Assembly (NCBI RefSeq): GCF_038002605.1
Contig: NZ_JBBOCT010000001.1
Location: 2,604,001 to 2,668,000, forward strand
Direction of reading: 5' to 3'
DNA from: Bacillus sp. FSL K6-3431
Lineage (GTDB): Bacteria; Bacillota; Bacilli; Bacillales; Bacillaceae_C
Length of the DNA: 64,000 bases
Part shown: piece after piece, positions 8,665 through 17,042 of the stretch
How the letters are laid out: the number at the start of each line of letters is the position of its first letter
Numbering within the stretch: position 1 is the stretch's first letter
Made by a program: the position numbers and the translations under genes
The notes under the pieces: model-generated
The model's input: the letters and a program-made list of their open reading frames with translations, nothing else
Told to the model about the DNA's origin: nothing
The model's database searches: none

Positions 8665-9594
8665 TTATTGTAATTTCAAGTGTTCTTTTAAGCGAGCTTG
8701 TACTTTATCACGTTCATCTTGCGAAACAATATAGTACCAGACACCACCAATTGTCGAGCCATTACCCGCAATTTCCATTTGCTCTATATTATGGCGGGCA
8801 GAACTATAATTTTTTTGGATGTCTTTCATTTCATCAAAAGAAATATTCGTTTCTACGTTATTACTTAACGCTTTAAGAATATCATCATATTTCCAAAGCG
8901 CAGAGACGTTGGCGCCTTTATTCATTACGCCTTGAATCACTTGGCGTTGGCGCATTTGCCTGCCGAAGTCTCCTCGTGAATCATTCTTACGCATACGTGC
9001 ATAGCTTAATGCTTCCTTACCATTTAAGTTTAACTGGCCTTTTGCAAAATGATGACCACCTTCAGAAAAATCAAAATCATTATTCACTGTAATGCCACCC
9101 ACAGAGTCAACAATATCCTTGAAACCTTCCATATTCATCTTCACATAATAATCAATTGGAATATCTAGGAATTTCTCGACAGTATTCATCGACATCTCGA
9201 CTCCACCAAATGCATAAGAATGGTTAATTTTATCATCTATGCCTTTTCCAACTATTTCTACACGTGTATCACGTGGGATGCTCAGCATCTCCATCGATTG
9301 CTTCTCAGGATTTACTGTCATTACGATCATCGTATCAGACCGTCCTTTATCCCCTTCACGCTGATCTACCCCGAGCATAAGCACGGAAAAAGGTTCTTTT
9401 TTATTTAGTGCTAGGTCAGTCGGCCTCTTAACTGCAGGTGTCCGATCTATCGGACTATGAACCGTATTAGCTGCGTTATTCAAATTGCTATATATTGAAT
9501 AACCATAAGCGACAATACCCGCTACAAAAACAAGTAGGATAATTAAGAATATTTTTAGCGCTTTTTTCTTCTTTTTTGGTTTATATCGTTCCAT
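8665..9594 (-). CDS. LytR-CpsA-Psr (LCP) cell-wall ligase
   Basis: Transfers polyprenyl-linked anionic polymers such as wall teichoic acid to peptidoglycan, outside the membrane. Residues 10-32 form an N-terminal anchor helix after a basic stretch (KPKKKKKALK). The LCP domain from about 68 shows VLMLGVDQREGDKGRSDTM, LSIPRDTRV, DKINHSYAFGG, and the Arg-rich YARMRKNDSRGDFGRQMRQR that binds the pyrophosphate. The length of 309 residues fits TagT/TagU-like proteins; I do not assign which paralogue it is. Start ATG follows AAAGGAG. Confidence 0.95.
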   Translation of the reverse strand: MERYKPKKKKKALKIFLIILLVFVAGIVAYGYSIYSNLNNAANTVHSPIDRTPAVKRPTDLALNKKEPFSVLMLGVDQREGDKGRSDTMIVMTVNPEKQSMEMLSIPRDTRVEIVGKGIDDKINHSYAFGGVEMSMNTVEKFLDIPIDYYVKMNMEGFKDIVDSVGGITVNNDFDFSEGGHHFAKGQLNLNGKEALSYARMRKNDSRGDFGRQMRQRQVIQGVMNKGANVSALWKYDDILKALSNNVETNISFDEMKDIQKNYSSARHNIEQMEIAGNGSTIGGVWYYIVSQDERDKVQARLKEHLKLQ

Positions 9595-9630
9595 TTCATA
9601 ATTCTCCTTTTCTAAGAGTCTAGCTTTTTA

Positions 9631-9843
9631 TTAACGGGCTTGGACATTCACATATGGCTCCAGCAATTCCGTCATTTCATGTAATAATTCATTCAATGAA
9701 ATATTCTCATCGTTACCTTTATCATAAGCAATATGTAAAATCTGCTTTAACTGTTCCTGATTTAAGTTTATATTTTTAATCTGATCCATCTCCTTAGTCA
9801 CCAACGACGTAATCATAGAATAATATCCCAATAGCAAACTCAT
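9631..9843 (-). CDS. small hypothetical protein
   Basis: A 70-residue acidic helical protein (MSLLLGYYSMITSL... ending EPYVNVQAR) just upstream of the LCP gene and on the same strand, with a 36-base gap. I do not recognise a family. Leu/Glu/Asn-rich composition and heptad-like spacing suggest a small helical bundle. The ribosome site is weak, and an internal ATG at codon 9 is an alternative start. Confidence 0.5.
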   Translation of the reverse strand: MSLLLGYYSMITSLVTKEMDQIKNINLNQEQLKQILHIAYDKGNDENISLNELLHEMTELLEPYVNVQAR

Positions 9844-9917
9844 ACAACCTATTATAACCTATAATCTAGAAAAATCGATACTTTTTTACAAGAGCCGACT
9901 TTTCTTTCAAAAAACTT

Positions 9918-9947
9918 GGTGCCAGGCACCCAAACAATTTGATTCAC
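9918..9947. repeat. REP palindrome, left end of RAYT element
   Basis: GGTGCCAGGCACC is a perfect palindrome with one central base. The adjoining bases to 9947, reverse-complemented, give GTGAATCA...TTTGGGTGCC, which matches the copy at 10722-10745. The two therefore form the inverted ends of the transposase element. Confidence 0.75.
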
Positions 9948-10056
9948 TACATTCTCTGTGTAGATTGCCATTTTCACTATGCCTTAGGGTTAGCTTTTAT
10001 GTTTTTACCAATTTGCGGATGAAGATTGAATTTATTATAATGTGGAAAAGTGTTTG

Positions 10057-10069
10057 AGTGCCTGGCACT
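10057..10069. repeat. REP palindrome upstream of RAYT gene
   Basis: AGTGCCTGGCACT core (GTGCC-T-GGCAC) preceded by TGTTTG. It lies 34 bases before the transposase start, which is typical for REP copies next to their RAYT gene. Confidence 0.75.
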
Positions 10070-10102
10070 GATGAGAAAAAGAGGGAGTGAAGATAAAGCA
10101 AA

Positions 10103-10686
10103 ATGGCTAGACCGAAACGAACATGGCATTCTGCTGGCTATTACCACATCACTATTCGCGGAAACAACCGCCAAAACATCTTTCATGGAACACCGATATT
10201 AATGAATATTATCGTATCCTCATGTATGCATATGGAAAATATCGTTTTGAAATTTATGCGTTTTGTATCATGAACAACCATAACCATCTTCTGCTCCGCT
10301 CCTATGAAGTCCCCCTTGGAAAACTCATGGCGATCATCAACAAAAGATACAGTGATTACTTCCGAAAAAAGTACAACTATACCGGACAAATCTATGAAAA
10401 CAGATACTACTCCAAAGAAATTAGCTCCCCTACAGGACTATTAAACATTAGCGCCTATATTCACCGCAATCCGCTCGAAACAAAAATACCAATCGTACAA
10501 GCCATGGAGCATTACCTTTATAGTTCATATAAATACTATTACCACAACTTGCAATCCCACCATCCATTTCTCAACCTTCGTCTACTCCCTGACCTAATGC
10601 CAGTTGAAAAACAGAAAAGACTTAAAGCCTACACCCAATATTGCGTTCAATACAAATCAAAGAAAAACACAACTACGGAACAGTAA
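10103..10686 (+). pseudogene. REP-associated tyrosine transposase (RAYT), frameshifted
   Basis: Member of the IS200/IS605-like Y1 transposase group that mobilises REP palindromes through single-strand cleavage. From ATG 10103 the frame reads MARPKRTWHSAGYYH then ITIRGNNRQNIFH, the usual RAYT N-terminus. Around 10185-10200 the frame changes, and the rest (DINEYYRIL... MNNHNHLLLRS... YIHRNPLE) continues to 10686 in another frame. HNH in MNNHNHLL is the HUH metal-binding motif. One frameshift separates the halves, so the gene is probably inactive, unless this is a sequencing error or a programmed shift. REP palindromes lie on both sides. Confidence 0.85.
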
Positions 10687-10721
10687 TAGTGCATTTACCA
10701 TGTGCTAATTATGAGAATAAT

Positions 10722-10745
10722 GTGAATCATTTGGGTGCCTGGCAC
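10722..10745. repeat. REP palindrome, right end of RAYT element
   Basis: GTGAATCATTTGGGTGCC followed by TGGCAC: the palindrome GTGCCTGGCAC plus a flank shared, in inverted orientation, with 9918-9947. Confidence 0.75.
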
Positions 10746-10757
10746 AGAACTACTTTC

Positions 10758-11633
10758 CTAGTCAATAAAAAGTTTTTGCTCGCCATATGAGAGACGTTTA
10801 TTTTGTTTCCTAAATTGTATTGGTGCGACACCTGTCACTTTTTTGAATGATTTATTGAAATGGGCAATGGTGTGGAAACCTACATCCTCTGCAATGGTCA
10901 AAACCTTTTTATCCGATTCAATCAATTGGCGACGAGCTTCGCGCATTCGTACGGCTTGAACATATTCACTAAAATAAAAACCCGTTATTCTCTTAAAAGT
11001 GCGGCTTAAATAAGAGGGACTAATATAGTATTTATCTGCAATCTGTTTCAACGTTAATTCATCACTATAGTGTTGATCTAAATAGGTAGCAATTTCAGAT
11101 ACTTTTTCATGCATGGGATGAGTATATTCTGGCGGTGGTTGAAAGGATTGACGATAGATTTGAATTAACAGTTTGATTAGTAATGCCTTAACATAAAATA
11201 TATGTCCTACTTTTTCTTTCTTACATTCTGTCAACATTTCAAAAATAAGTTGTTCGGTATTGGGTTGCTCATTTACAGGGAAACGGATAAGTCGAGAACC
11301 GTGTTGAAAAGGAAGTAATGGTAAACCTGGTGCCGTAACGTCGGGTTGGATAAAATCGTGAGTAAAGTTAATTAAAATTCGTTCAAATTCAGGGACAGTT
11401 GAGCTTGTTGTACGGTGTACATCATGTGGATTAATGATCATAATATCACCACTCTTTGCTGTATATACCTTTCCGTTGATGAAATAAACTCGCTCACCTT
11501 TACGTAAATAATACAATTCATAAAATGCATGAGCGTGTGGCGTAGACATAGATGAAAATCCTTTTCTACGCATAAATTGCATTGAAAACGATTCATAATC
11601 TAAATAATACTTCGGACCGAAAATATCTGTCAT
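10758..11633 (-). CDS. AraC-family transcriptional regulator
   Basis: A 291-residue DNA-binding protein that likely senses a sugar. The N-terminal cupin half has PHAHAFYELYYLRKGER and GDIMIINPHDVHR; the C-terminal half (about 185-285) has two helix-turn-helix motifs (LTLKQIADKYYISPSYLSRTF and IAEDVGFHTIAHFNKSFKK, the latter with the AraC signature). It is divergent from the solute-binding protein gene that follows, so it probably controls that locus. Start ATG follows GAGGAG. Confidence 0.93.
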   Translation of the reverse strand: MTDIFGPKYYLDYESFSMQFMRRKGFSSMSTPHAHAFYELYYLRKGERVYFINGKVYTAKSGDIMIINPHDVHRTTSSTVPEFERILINFTHDFIQPDVTAPGLPLLPFQHGSRLIRFPVNEQPNTEQLIFEMLTECKKEKVGHIFYVKALLIKLLIQIYRQSFQPPPEYTHPMHEKVSEIATYLDQHYSDELTLKQIADKYYISPSYLSRTFKRITGFYFSEYVQAVRMREARRQLIESDKKVLTIAEDVGFHTIAHFNKSFKKVTGVAPIQFRKQNKRLSYGEQKLFID

Positions 11634-11733
11634 CTGACCATCTCCTCAAAAAAGGTACTAAAGACAAAAAAAGCAAAGATACAGATAAAAAGAGCATGTT
11701 TATGTATAGAGTATAGCACTATGGTGCGATATC

Positions 11734-11748
11734 ATGAAAGCGTTATCT
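11734..11748 (+). promoter_or_regulatory. cre site (CcpA operator)
   Basis: ATGAAAGCGTTATCT fits the consensus WTGNAANCGNWNNCW at every fixed position. It lies 45 bases before the start of the solute-binding protein gene, so catabolite repression of that gene is expected. Confidence 0.75.
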
Positions 11749-11792
11749 AATTTGTGGCAATTTTAAAAATAATAGAAGAAGGGGTGGTATTG

Positions 11793-13142
11793 ATGAAGCG
11801 AAGAATATGGAGTCTTCTCTTTATAATCGGAGTAATGGCATTAATCATTGGATGTAGTAGTGAAACAAAAGGAAATAATGCTGAAGAATCCCCTAAAAGT
11901 GGTGTAGCTGAAAAAAATCCTAAGACTGATGAACCTGAAGAAGCAACTGTCGCTTTGATGATTCACTGGGGGGAGAAAGATTTTGAGAAGACCTTCAATC
12001 AACATGTAAAAAAAGCTCTACCACACATAACACTAACTTATATTCAAGCTAGTGGAAAAGAGGAAATCGAAGAAAACTTTGCCAAAGGATTCGTACCTGA
12101 TATTGTCATGGGAAGTGATTTTCGAATGTTTAAAGAACTTGATTTACTTCGAGATCAGATGCCGCTAGTAGAAAAACACGGTCTTGATCTCGGTCTATAC
12201 GATCCGGGTATTATAGAATCTTTAAAAAACGCTTCCCTTGAAGGAGAGTTGAACGCCCTACCTGTTTTTCGACCTGGTTATATAATGGCTTATAATAAAG
12301 ATATTTTTGATGCTTTCGGTGTCCCATACCCGACAGATAATATGACTTGGGATGAAGTCATTGAACTAGGTAGACAATTATCTGGTGAAAGAGATGGTCA
12401 AAAATACCACGGTCTCTGGCCTGGTAGAGATCAGCTGGCACAAGTAAGTGCCACCATAATAGACCCAGAAACAAATGAGCCGAATATTCTAGATAATAAA
12501 GAATTGCGTATCTTTCTAGAACGTCAACAAACAATCTTTAATATCCCAGAGAACCTTCCAGAGATGGATTCAATGGAAGATTTAGCAGATTTTATGTATA
12601 ACGGAAATAATGCTGATCCGATATTTGATTATGCACTTTTCCCTGGACGTGATCAAACCAACGGCTTTACATATCGTGAAGCAGAAGCTGGTTTGAACTT
12701 TGATTGGGTTACATACCCTACTTGGGGTGGAGATTATCCTGATTATCTCCCTAATGAGCTATATAACAATTTGTTTGTAACAAGTCAAAGTGAAAATCCA
12801 GATGCTGCCTTCGAAGTTCTTGCATATCTAATGTCAGAGGAATATCAAAAATGGTCGGTGACAACAGGTGGATCAACTGCTTTGCTTAATAAAGAAATAT
12901 ATGATGAATTTGGAAAAGAACTAGACCACGCAGAAGTTTTGGATGATAAAAATACGCAAGCACTATTTCAATTACAAGGCGCTCCAATACCAAAGAAATC
13001 ACATTATGAAGGACCTCTTTATAAAACTTTGGTGATCAATGCTTATCAACGACTCCTTGAAGGTGAAGATATTAACACAGTCATTAGAGTGATGGATGAG
13101 GAAGCACGGAATATGATTAAGGATCTAGCAGGAAAAGAATAA
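11793..13142 (+). CDS. sugar ABC transporter solute-binding lipoprotein
   Basis: A family 1 extracellular solute-binding protein, 449 residues, held in the outer membrane leaflet by a lipid anchor: signal sequence with lipobox LIIGC near residue 21. The two-lobed fold is suggested by GYIMAYNKDIFDAFG, MTWDEVIELGRQL and the C-terminal LLEGEDINTVI region. ATG 11793 follows AAGGGGTGG; the longer in-frame start at 11754 lacks a ribosome site. No permease gene is nearby, so membrane partners must be elsewhere or lost. A damaged second copy follows directly. A perfect cre lies upstream. Confidence 0.9.
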   Translation: MKRRIWSLLFIIGVMALIIGCSSETKGNNAEESPKSGVAEKNPKTDEPEEATVALMIHWGEKDFEKTFNQHVKKALPHITLTYIQASGKEEIEENFAKGFVPDIVMGSDFRMFKELDLLRDQMPLVEKHGLDLGLYDPGIIESLKNASLEGELNALPVFRPGYIMAYNKDIFDAFGVPYPTDNMTWDEVIELGRQLSGERDGQKYHGLWPGRDQLAQVSATIIDPETNEPNILDNKELRIFLERQQTIFNIPENLPEMDSMEDLADFMYNGNNADPIFDYALFPGRDQTNGFTYREAEAGLNFDWVTYPTWGGDYPDYLPNELYNNLFVTSQSENPDAAFEVLAYLMSEEYQKWSVTTGGSTALLNKEIYDEFGKELDHAEVLDDKNTQALFQLQGAPIPKKSHYEGPLYKTLVINAYQRLLEGEDINTVIRVMDEEARNMIKDLAGKE

Positions 13143-13156
13143 TAATCAATTTGTTT

Positions 13157-13630
13157 TAAGAACGTCAACAAGAAATATTTAATATTCCCGGAAATTTACC
13201 AAAGATGGATTCAGTCGTGGAATTAGAGGAATTTATGTATAACGGGACAGGGAATGCAGACGAAATATTTGATTATGCTCTTGTACCAGGGCATGCCTTT
13301 ACAAAAGGGTATTTACAGCGCGAACAAGATGCTGCTGGTTTGAATTTTGTTTGGGTCACCTACCCAACTTGGGGCGGGAATTATCCGGAAGAAGAACCGA
13401 AAGGACTTTACCATAACATTTTCGTCACAAGCCAAAGTGAAAATCCAGATACCGCCTTTGGAGTAAATGAGTATTTGTTATCAGATGAATATCAAACATG
13501 GTGGACAAGTACAGAATATAGGGTAAGCCCATTAGTGAATATGCGTAACAATCAGAACCCCAGGAGGTCCTAGAAGACAAAAATTGGCGCGCCTTTCTCG
13601 AAATACCAGGGGCCCCTATTCACGATACTC
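13157..13630 (+). pseudogene. remnant of a second solute-binding protein (C-terminal half)
   Basis: From about 13157 the sequence repeats the intact upstream gene from its codon 257 or so: ERQQEIFNIPGNLPKMDS..., EEFMYNGTGNADEIFDYAL, NFVWVTYPTWGGNYP and FVTSQSENPDTAF all have near-identical counterparts in the intact copy. There is no N-terminal half. Frameshifts appear after 13560 (EVLEDKNWRAFLE... in another frame). It is therefore a diverged paralogue truncated at both ends, not a simple tandem duplication. Confidence 0.85.
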
Positions 13631-14177
13631 TTGGCCTTCAATGGCAATGGGAAGCTAATTATGATCTGAAGTGGTATGAGTTAAGAAAGGCAAGTGGGTT
13701 ACGCCTATTTGCCCAATCTTTTCCTCACCTTTCACAAAAAATCGTAGCTGAATTACCAAACGTCCATTGTCGAAGTTCCCAGCACCGACTTTTACGGTGA
13801 CGACTAAATTGCTCTTTCATCCTTCCTCTATCGCAGATCAAGCTGGCCTTATTATTTTAGGAAAGGAATATGAATATATGGCATTGAATGCAACTGGGCT
13901 TGTTCATGTTGCTGGAACAAGAAACGAAGCGATCCCCTTGGAAAAGGTGAAAAATTAGTTGACAGTCGATGCATCGACCGTTTATTTACGGGTCATTGTT
14001 CAAGAAGAAGCCATTTGTCAGTTCCATTACAGCCTTGACGGAGAAGACTTTAATGAATGGGGTGCACCTTTTTAGGCAAAAAAGGGACATTGGGACGGAG
14101 CAAAAATAGGCTTATTCTGTTTCACAGAAGAAGCAAAACCTAGTGGCGGGTTGTGGATGCAATTGGATAAGAATTGA
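13631..14177 (+). pseudogene. remnant of a GH43 beta-xylosidase-like C-terminal domain
   Basis: Directly after the second binding-protein remnant the reading becomes LGLQWQWEANYDLKWYELR, ASGLRLFAQSFPHLS, LSKFPAPTFTVTTKL, AGLIILGKEYEYMAL, CQFHYSLDGEDFNEWG, GHWDGAKIGLFCFT. This is the beta-sandwich C-terminal domain of GH43 xylosidases/arabinofuranosidases (GH43_C2). Frame changes and a stop interrupt it, and the catalytic five-blade propeller is missing. A deletion apparently joined two neighbouring genes of a hemicellulose locus near 13620-13640. Confidence 0.8.
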
Positions 14178-14237
14178 TTAATGAAGTTCGATTTACCGAG
14201 GATTAGGCGAAAATGTATAGAATTAGGGAGTGTAATG

Positions 14238-15533
14238 ATGAAAAGATATGCTATTTGTGGAGTGAGTAACCGCGCGATTGGGATGTATATCCGTCCGATT
14301 GTACAACAATTTTCATTAGAACATAAGGTCGTTGCTTTATTAGATGCCGATCCACGGCGTTTTGAAGTATGTAAGCAGGCTCATTCAGAAATTAGCCATG
14401 TACCAGAGTATCTTCCGAAACAATTTGATCAGATGGTAAAAGAAACAAATCCGGATGTTATCATTGTGGCTAGTAGAGATGATACACATGTTGATTATAT
14501 CCTACAAGGTCTAAATAAAAACTTAGATATTATTGTTGAAAAACCAATGGCCACAACAGCAGAAGATTGTAAAAGAATTATCGAAGCCGAGGCTGCAAGC
14601 AACGGAAAAGTAACGGTAACATTTAATTATCGCTATAGTCCTATTCATATGAAAATTAAGGAATTAATAATATCAAACAAAATCGGAAAAATAACATCAA
14701 TTGATCTTAATTGGTATATTGACACATATCATGGTTCAAGCTATTTTCAACGCTGGAATCGAATGAGGGAATTTTCTGGTGGACTATCCGTTCATAAAAG
14801 CTCCCATCATTTTGATTTAGTTAATTGGTGGACGAATCAAAAACCTGTAGAGGTATTTGCTTTCGGAGATCTCAATTATTACGGAGAAAACGGTCCCTTA
14901 AACCCATTAAAAGAAGATGGGAGACATTGCGATACCTGCACTGTTAAACAAAATTGTCTCTATCATACAAGATGGACAACAAGAACAAAATCAGAAAAAG
15001 TAAAGGACGATCATTTAGGTAGCGTGGATGTCAAAATATCGCAAGGAAATTATACCAGTTACCGTCCCGACCAATGTATTTTTGACTCTAACATTGAAAT
15101 TGAAGACACCTATACAGCAACGGTTCGTTATGACAAAGGAGCTTTATTAAGTTATTCTGTTAATTTTTCTCTCCCATATGAAGGCTACCGTTTAGCGATT
15201 AATGGCACTAAAGGAAGGATTGAAACAACAGAATATCACGCACCAAAAAGAACTCCATTTCCTACACCACAGCAGACGATTGACTATTATCCGTTATTTG
15301 GTTCAAAGGAAACGATTCATGTCGTCCATAAAGAAGGAGGACATGGTGGAGGAGATCCGGTTCTTTTAGAAGATGTGTTTCTTGGCGTCGATCCGCTTCG
15401 ACCGTATCCGATATTATCCGGATCAATCGATGGTGCATATGCCGTATCCACAGGGGAAGCAGTTTGGCGTTCCGTTAAAGAAAAGCGCCCTATCCAAATC
15501 AATGACTTGTTAAATGTTCATGCAACCCTATAA
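14238..15533 (+). CDS. Gfo/Idh/MocA family oxidoreductase
   Basis: NAD(P)-dependent dehydrogenase acting on a sugar, inositol or sugar acid; 431 residues. N-terminal Rossmann fold: YAICGVSNRAIGMYIRP (an unusual GVSNR instead of GxGxxG), ALLDADPRR, then VEKPMATT with the conserved EKP at about residue 98. The C-terminal domain carries a long insertion with CDTCTVKQNC, four Cys that might bind a metal. ATG 14238 follows GGGAG with seven bases; the longer frame from 14181 has no ribosome site. It closes the AraC-regulated sugar locus and probably acted after hydrolysis by the now lost GH43 enzyme. Confidence 0.9.
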   Translation: MKRYAICGVSNRAIGMYIRPIVQQFSLEHKVVALLDADPRRFEVCKQAHSEISHVPEYLPKQFDQMVKETNPDVIIVASRDDTHVDYILQGLNKNLDIIVEKPMATTAEDCKRIIEAEAASNGKVTVTFNYRYSPIHMKIKELIISNKIGKITSIDLNWYIDTYHGSSYFQRWNRMREFSGGLSVHKSSHHFDLVNWWTNQKPVEVFAFGDLNYYGENGPLNPLKEDGRHCDTCTVKQNCLYHTRWTTRTKSEKVKDDHLGSVDVKISQGNYTSYRPDQCIFDSNIEIEDTYTATVRYDKGALLSYSVNFSLPYEGYRLAINGTKGRIETTEYHAPKRTPFPTPQQTIDYYPLFGSKETIHVVHKEGGHGGGDPVLLEDVFLGVDPLRPYPILSGSIDGAYAVSTGEAVWRSVKEKRPIQINDLLNVHATL

Positions 15534-15798
15534 TTTTGAAACAGAATAATTCATGAAATGCGCAGGCTTCTGTTGTTCATAGGAATTCTAAAAGCTAAAA
15601 ACCTATGGTAAATAGTCTTAAAAGATTGAATACAATTTCGCGACTCTGTTGTTAGCAGCTATATTTCTTCACCTGCAGCAGCTGAACATCATCTTAGTTG
15701 CTCTTTTAGCTGTTGAAACCCGAGACTCATGAAAAGGTACTAATTTATTGAGCATTGTAGATCAGGCAATAAATGCCCACAATGGTTAAATTAAACTA

Positions 15799-15827
15799 TT
15801 GATAAATCGATGAAAAAGCTTTATGAT
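15799..15827 (+). promoter_or_regulatory. sigma-A promoter of the candidate small RNA
   Basis: TTGATA (15799-15804), a 17-base spacer, then TATGAT (15822-15827). Transcription should start near 15834. No start codon with a ribosome site follows. The stretch 15534-15798 holds nothing that I can support. Confidence 0.7.
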
Positions 15828-15833
15828 GGTTAT

Positions 15834-16063
15834 AGAAGCTGCGATGTCCGTATGGCATTAAGTTTTAACTCTAACCTTATAATAGGGAGTTTTAATTGAA
15901 ACGATAATGTCAGGCCTTCTTCGAAAGGAAGACAGGATAGTTTCTGCGAACACCCACTTGGAGAAGTGGTGGTTTAAAACTTTTTATAACGAGTACGGCA
16001 TATGTGGCTCTTAACACTAAATTAACCAAGACCAGTCTTTTATTATTAGACTGGTCTTTTTAT
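15834..16063 (+). ncRNA. candidate structured small RNA, family not recognised
   Basis: A self-contained unit of about 230 bases: promoter, structure, terminator, no reading frame. A closing stem joins the 5' end to 15994-16012 (ATG-CCGTA with TACGG-CAT, extended by AGA-GC with GC-TCT) and is prolonged by AGTTTTAA (15861-15868) with TTAAAACT (15974-15981). Three hairpins lie inside: ACTC/CCT with AGG/GAGT around a TATAAT loop (15867-15890); GAAAC-AT-TGTC with GACA-AT-GTTTC (15898-15944); CCACTT with AAGTGG and a GGAG loop (15954-15969). AGTTTTAA occurs a second time at 15888-15895 and could compete for the same partner, suggesting two folds. It does not match any 6S, SRP, RNase P or tmRNA pattern I know. 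Confidence 0.6.
16028..16061 (+). terminator. strong terminator of the candidate small RNA
   Basis: AAGACCAGTC pairs with GACTGGTCTT around TTTTATTATTA, followed by TTTTT. Confidence 0.92.
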
Positions 16064-16400
16064 TATGTAAGAAATAAACTGAATCAGATTTCTGGAGTAG
16101 GAATTGTATGGATGCCGAGCACAGATACCTTCTTATTCAGACAGCGAAATATGATTATCAACACTAAAACATAAGCTTTTTAATCTGTTCCCAAGGAACT
16201 TTTGTAACCAAATGTGCCGTGTTTCTAATCCTCAATTCCACACCAAGTTCCTTTTGATCCTAGATATTGCTTGGTAAAAAAACAAAAAATCCAAATCGAA
16301 GCTTTTTTAGGTTAGCTCTAAGCCCTTTTCATTGGTTTCCCGATTCTTCTTGAACTTCCGGGATTACTATATCCCCTATTTCCTTTTCATCTTCAGCTAT

Positions 16401-17033
16401 TTAGGGTTCTTTAGGTTCTTCCAGATCAGGTGCAGGTTGTATAGGAATTGCTGGACTCTTTGATGTATCCTCGAGTTCTTTCGAATCAGTAACAGATTTT
16501 TCAATATCATCGGGTTGTTTTGGTGTATTCGACTCCTGCGGAGGCTCTATAGGTTTGTTAGCTTTATCAGGATTATCGGGGTTATTAGCTTCATTATTAC
16601 TTTCGTCTGATTTATCTTTTGGTTTATAATCTGTTTTATCTTTTTCATTATTCTTTGATACTTGTCCCCTCTTCTTAACAGGGCTGTAAGTGGAGTGATT
16701 ATTAAATCGCGATACCGAATTATCACTGTAAACTTCAGTTGTTACTGATTGGTCCGTAAATGGATCAGTTACGGACTCCTCTATATCTTCACTTATTTCC
16801 TCTTCCTTACTGTCCTTAGCTTCCTCTTCATCATCGTCGTTTATTTCAGGGATTTGTTTATTTGATAATAGTGCTACAGATAAGGTTTTTCCTTTATGAT
16901 TTTCTACCTTCCAACTAGTAGTACCTACTTTATCCAGTAAATGTTTTTCCCAATAAATATAACCACCTATGATAAAAGCACTAACTAAAACAATTGTGAG
17001 TAAAATTGCTACATTCCCTTTTTTCTCATGCAA
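16401..17033 (-). CDS. membrane-anchored acidic, Pro/Lys-rich protein of unknown function
   Basis: A 210-residue protein with one N-terminal membrane helix (KGNVAILLTIVLVSAFIIG, about residues 5-24) and a short folded part around KVGTTSWKVENHKGKTLSVALL. The rest is low complexity: runs of Asp/Glu (about 60-80), then Ser/Asp/Lys/Asn/Pro repeats to the end. I start it at TTG 17033, eight bases after GGAGG; a GTG at 17042 overlaps the ribosome site. The helix has a faint likeness to TadE/TadG-type pseudopilin anchors, but I do not assign a family. The outside tail probably spans the cell wall. Confidence 0.6.
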   Translation of the reverse strand: MHEKKGNVAILLTIVLVSAFIIGGYIYWEKHLLDKVGTTSWKVENHKGKTLSVALLSNKQIPEINDDDEEEAKDSKEEEISEDIEESVTDPFTDQSVTTEVYSDNSVSRFNNHSTYSPVKKRGQVSKNNEKDKTDYKPKDKSDESNNEANNPDNPDKANKPIEPPQESNTPKQPDDIEKSVTDSKELEDTSKSPAIPIQPAPDLEEPKEP

Positions 17034-17042
17034 TAATTTCAC

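Noticed and set aside
15834..16063. Likeness of the small RNA to 6S or SRP RNA (GTCAGG...GGAAG resembles the SRP apical loop)
   Set aside because: The 3' side lacks the conserved AGCA of SRP RNA, and the four-stem layout differs from the single long hairpin of 6S RNA.
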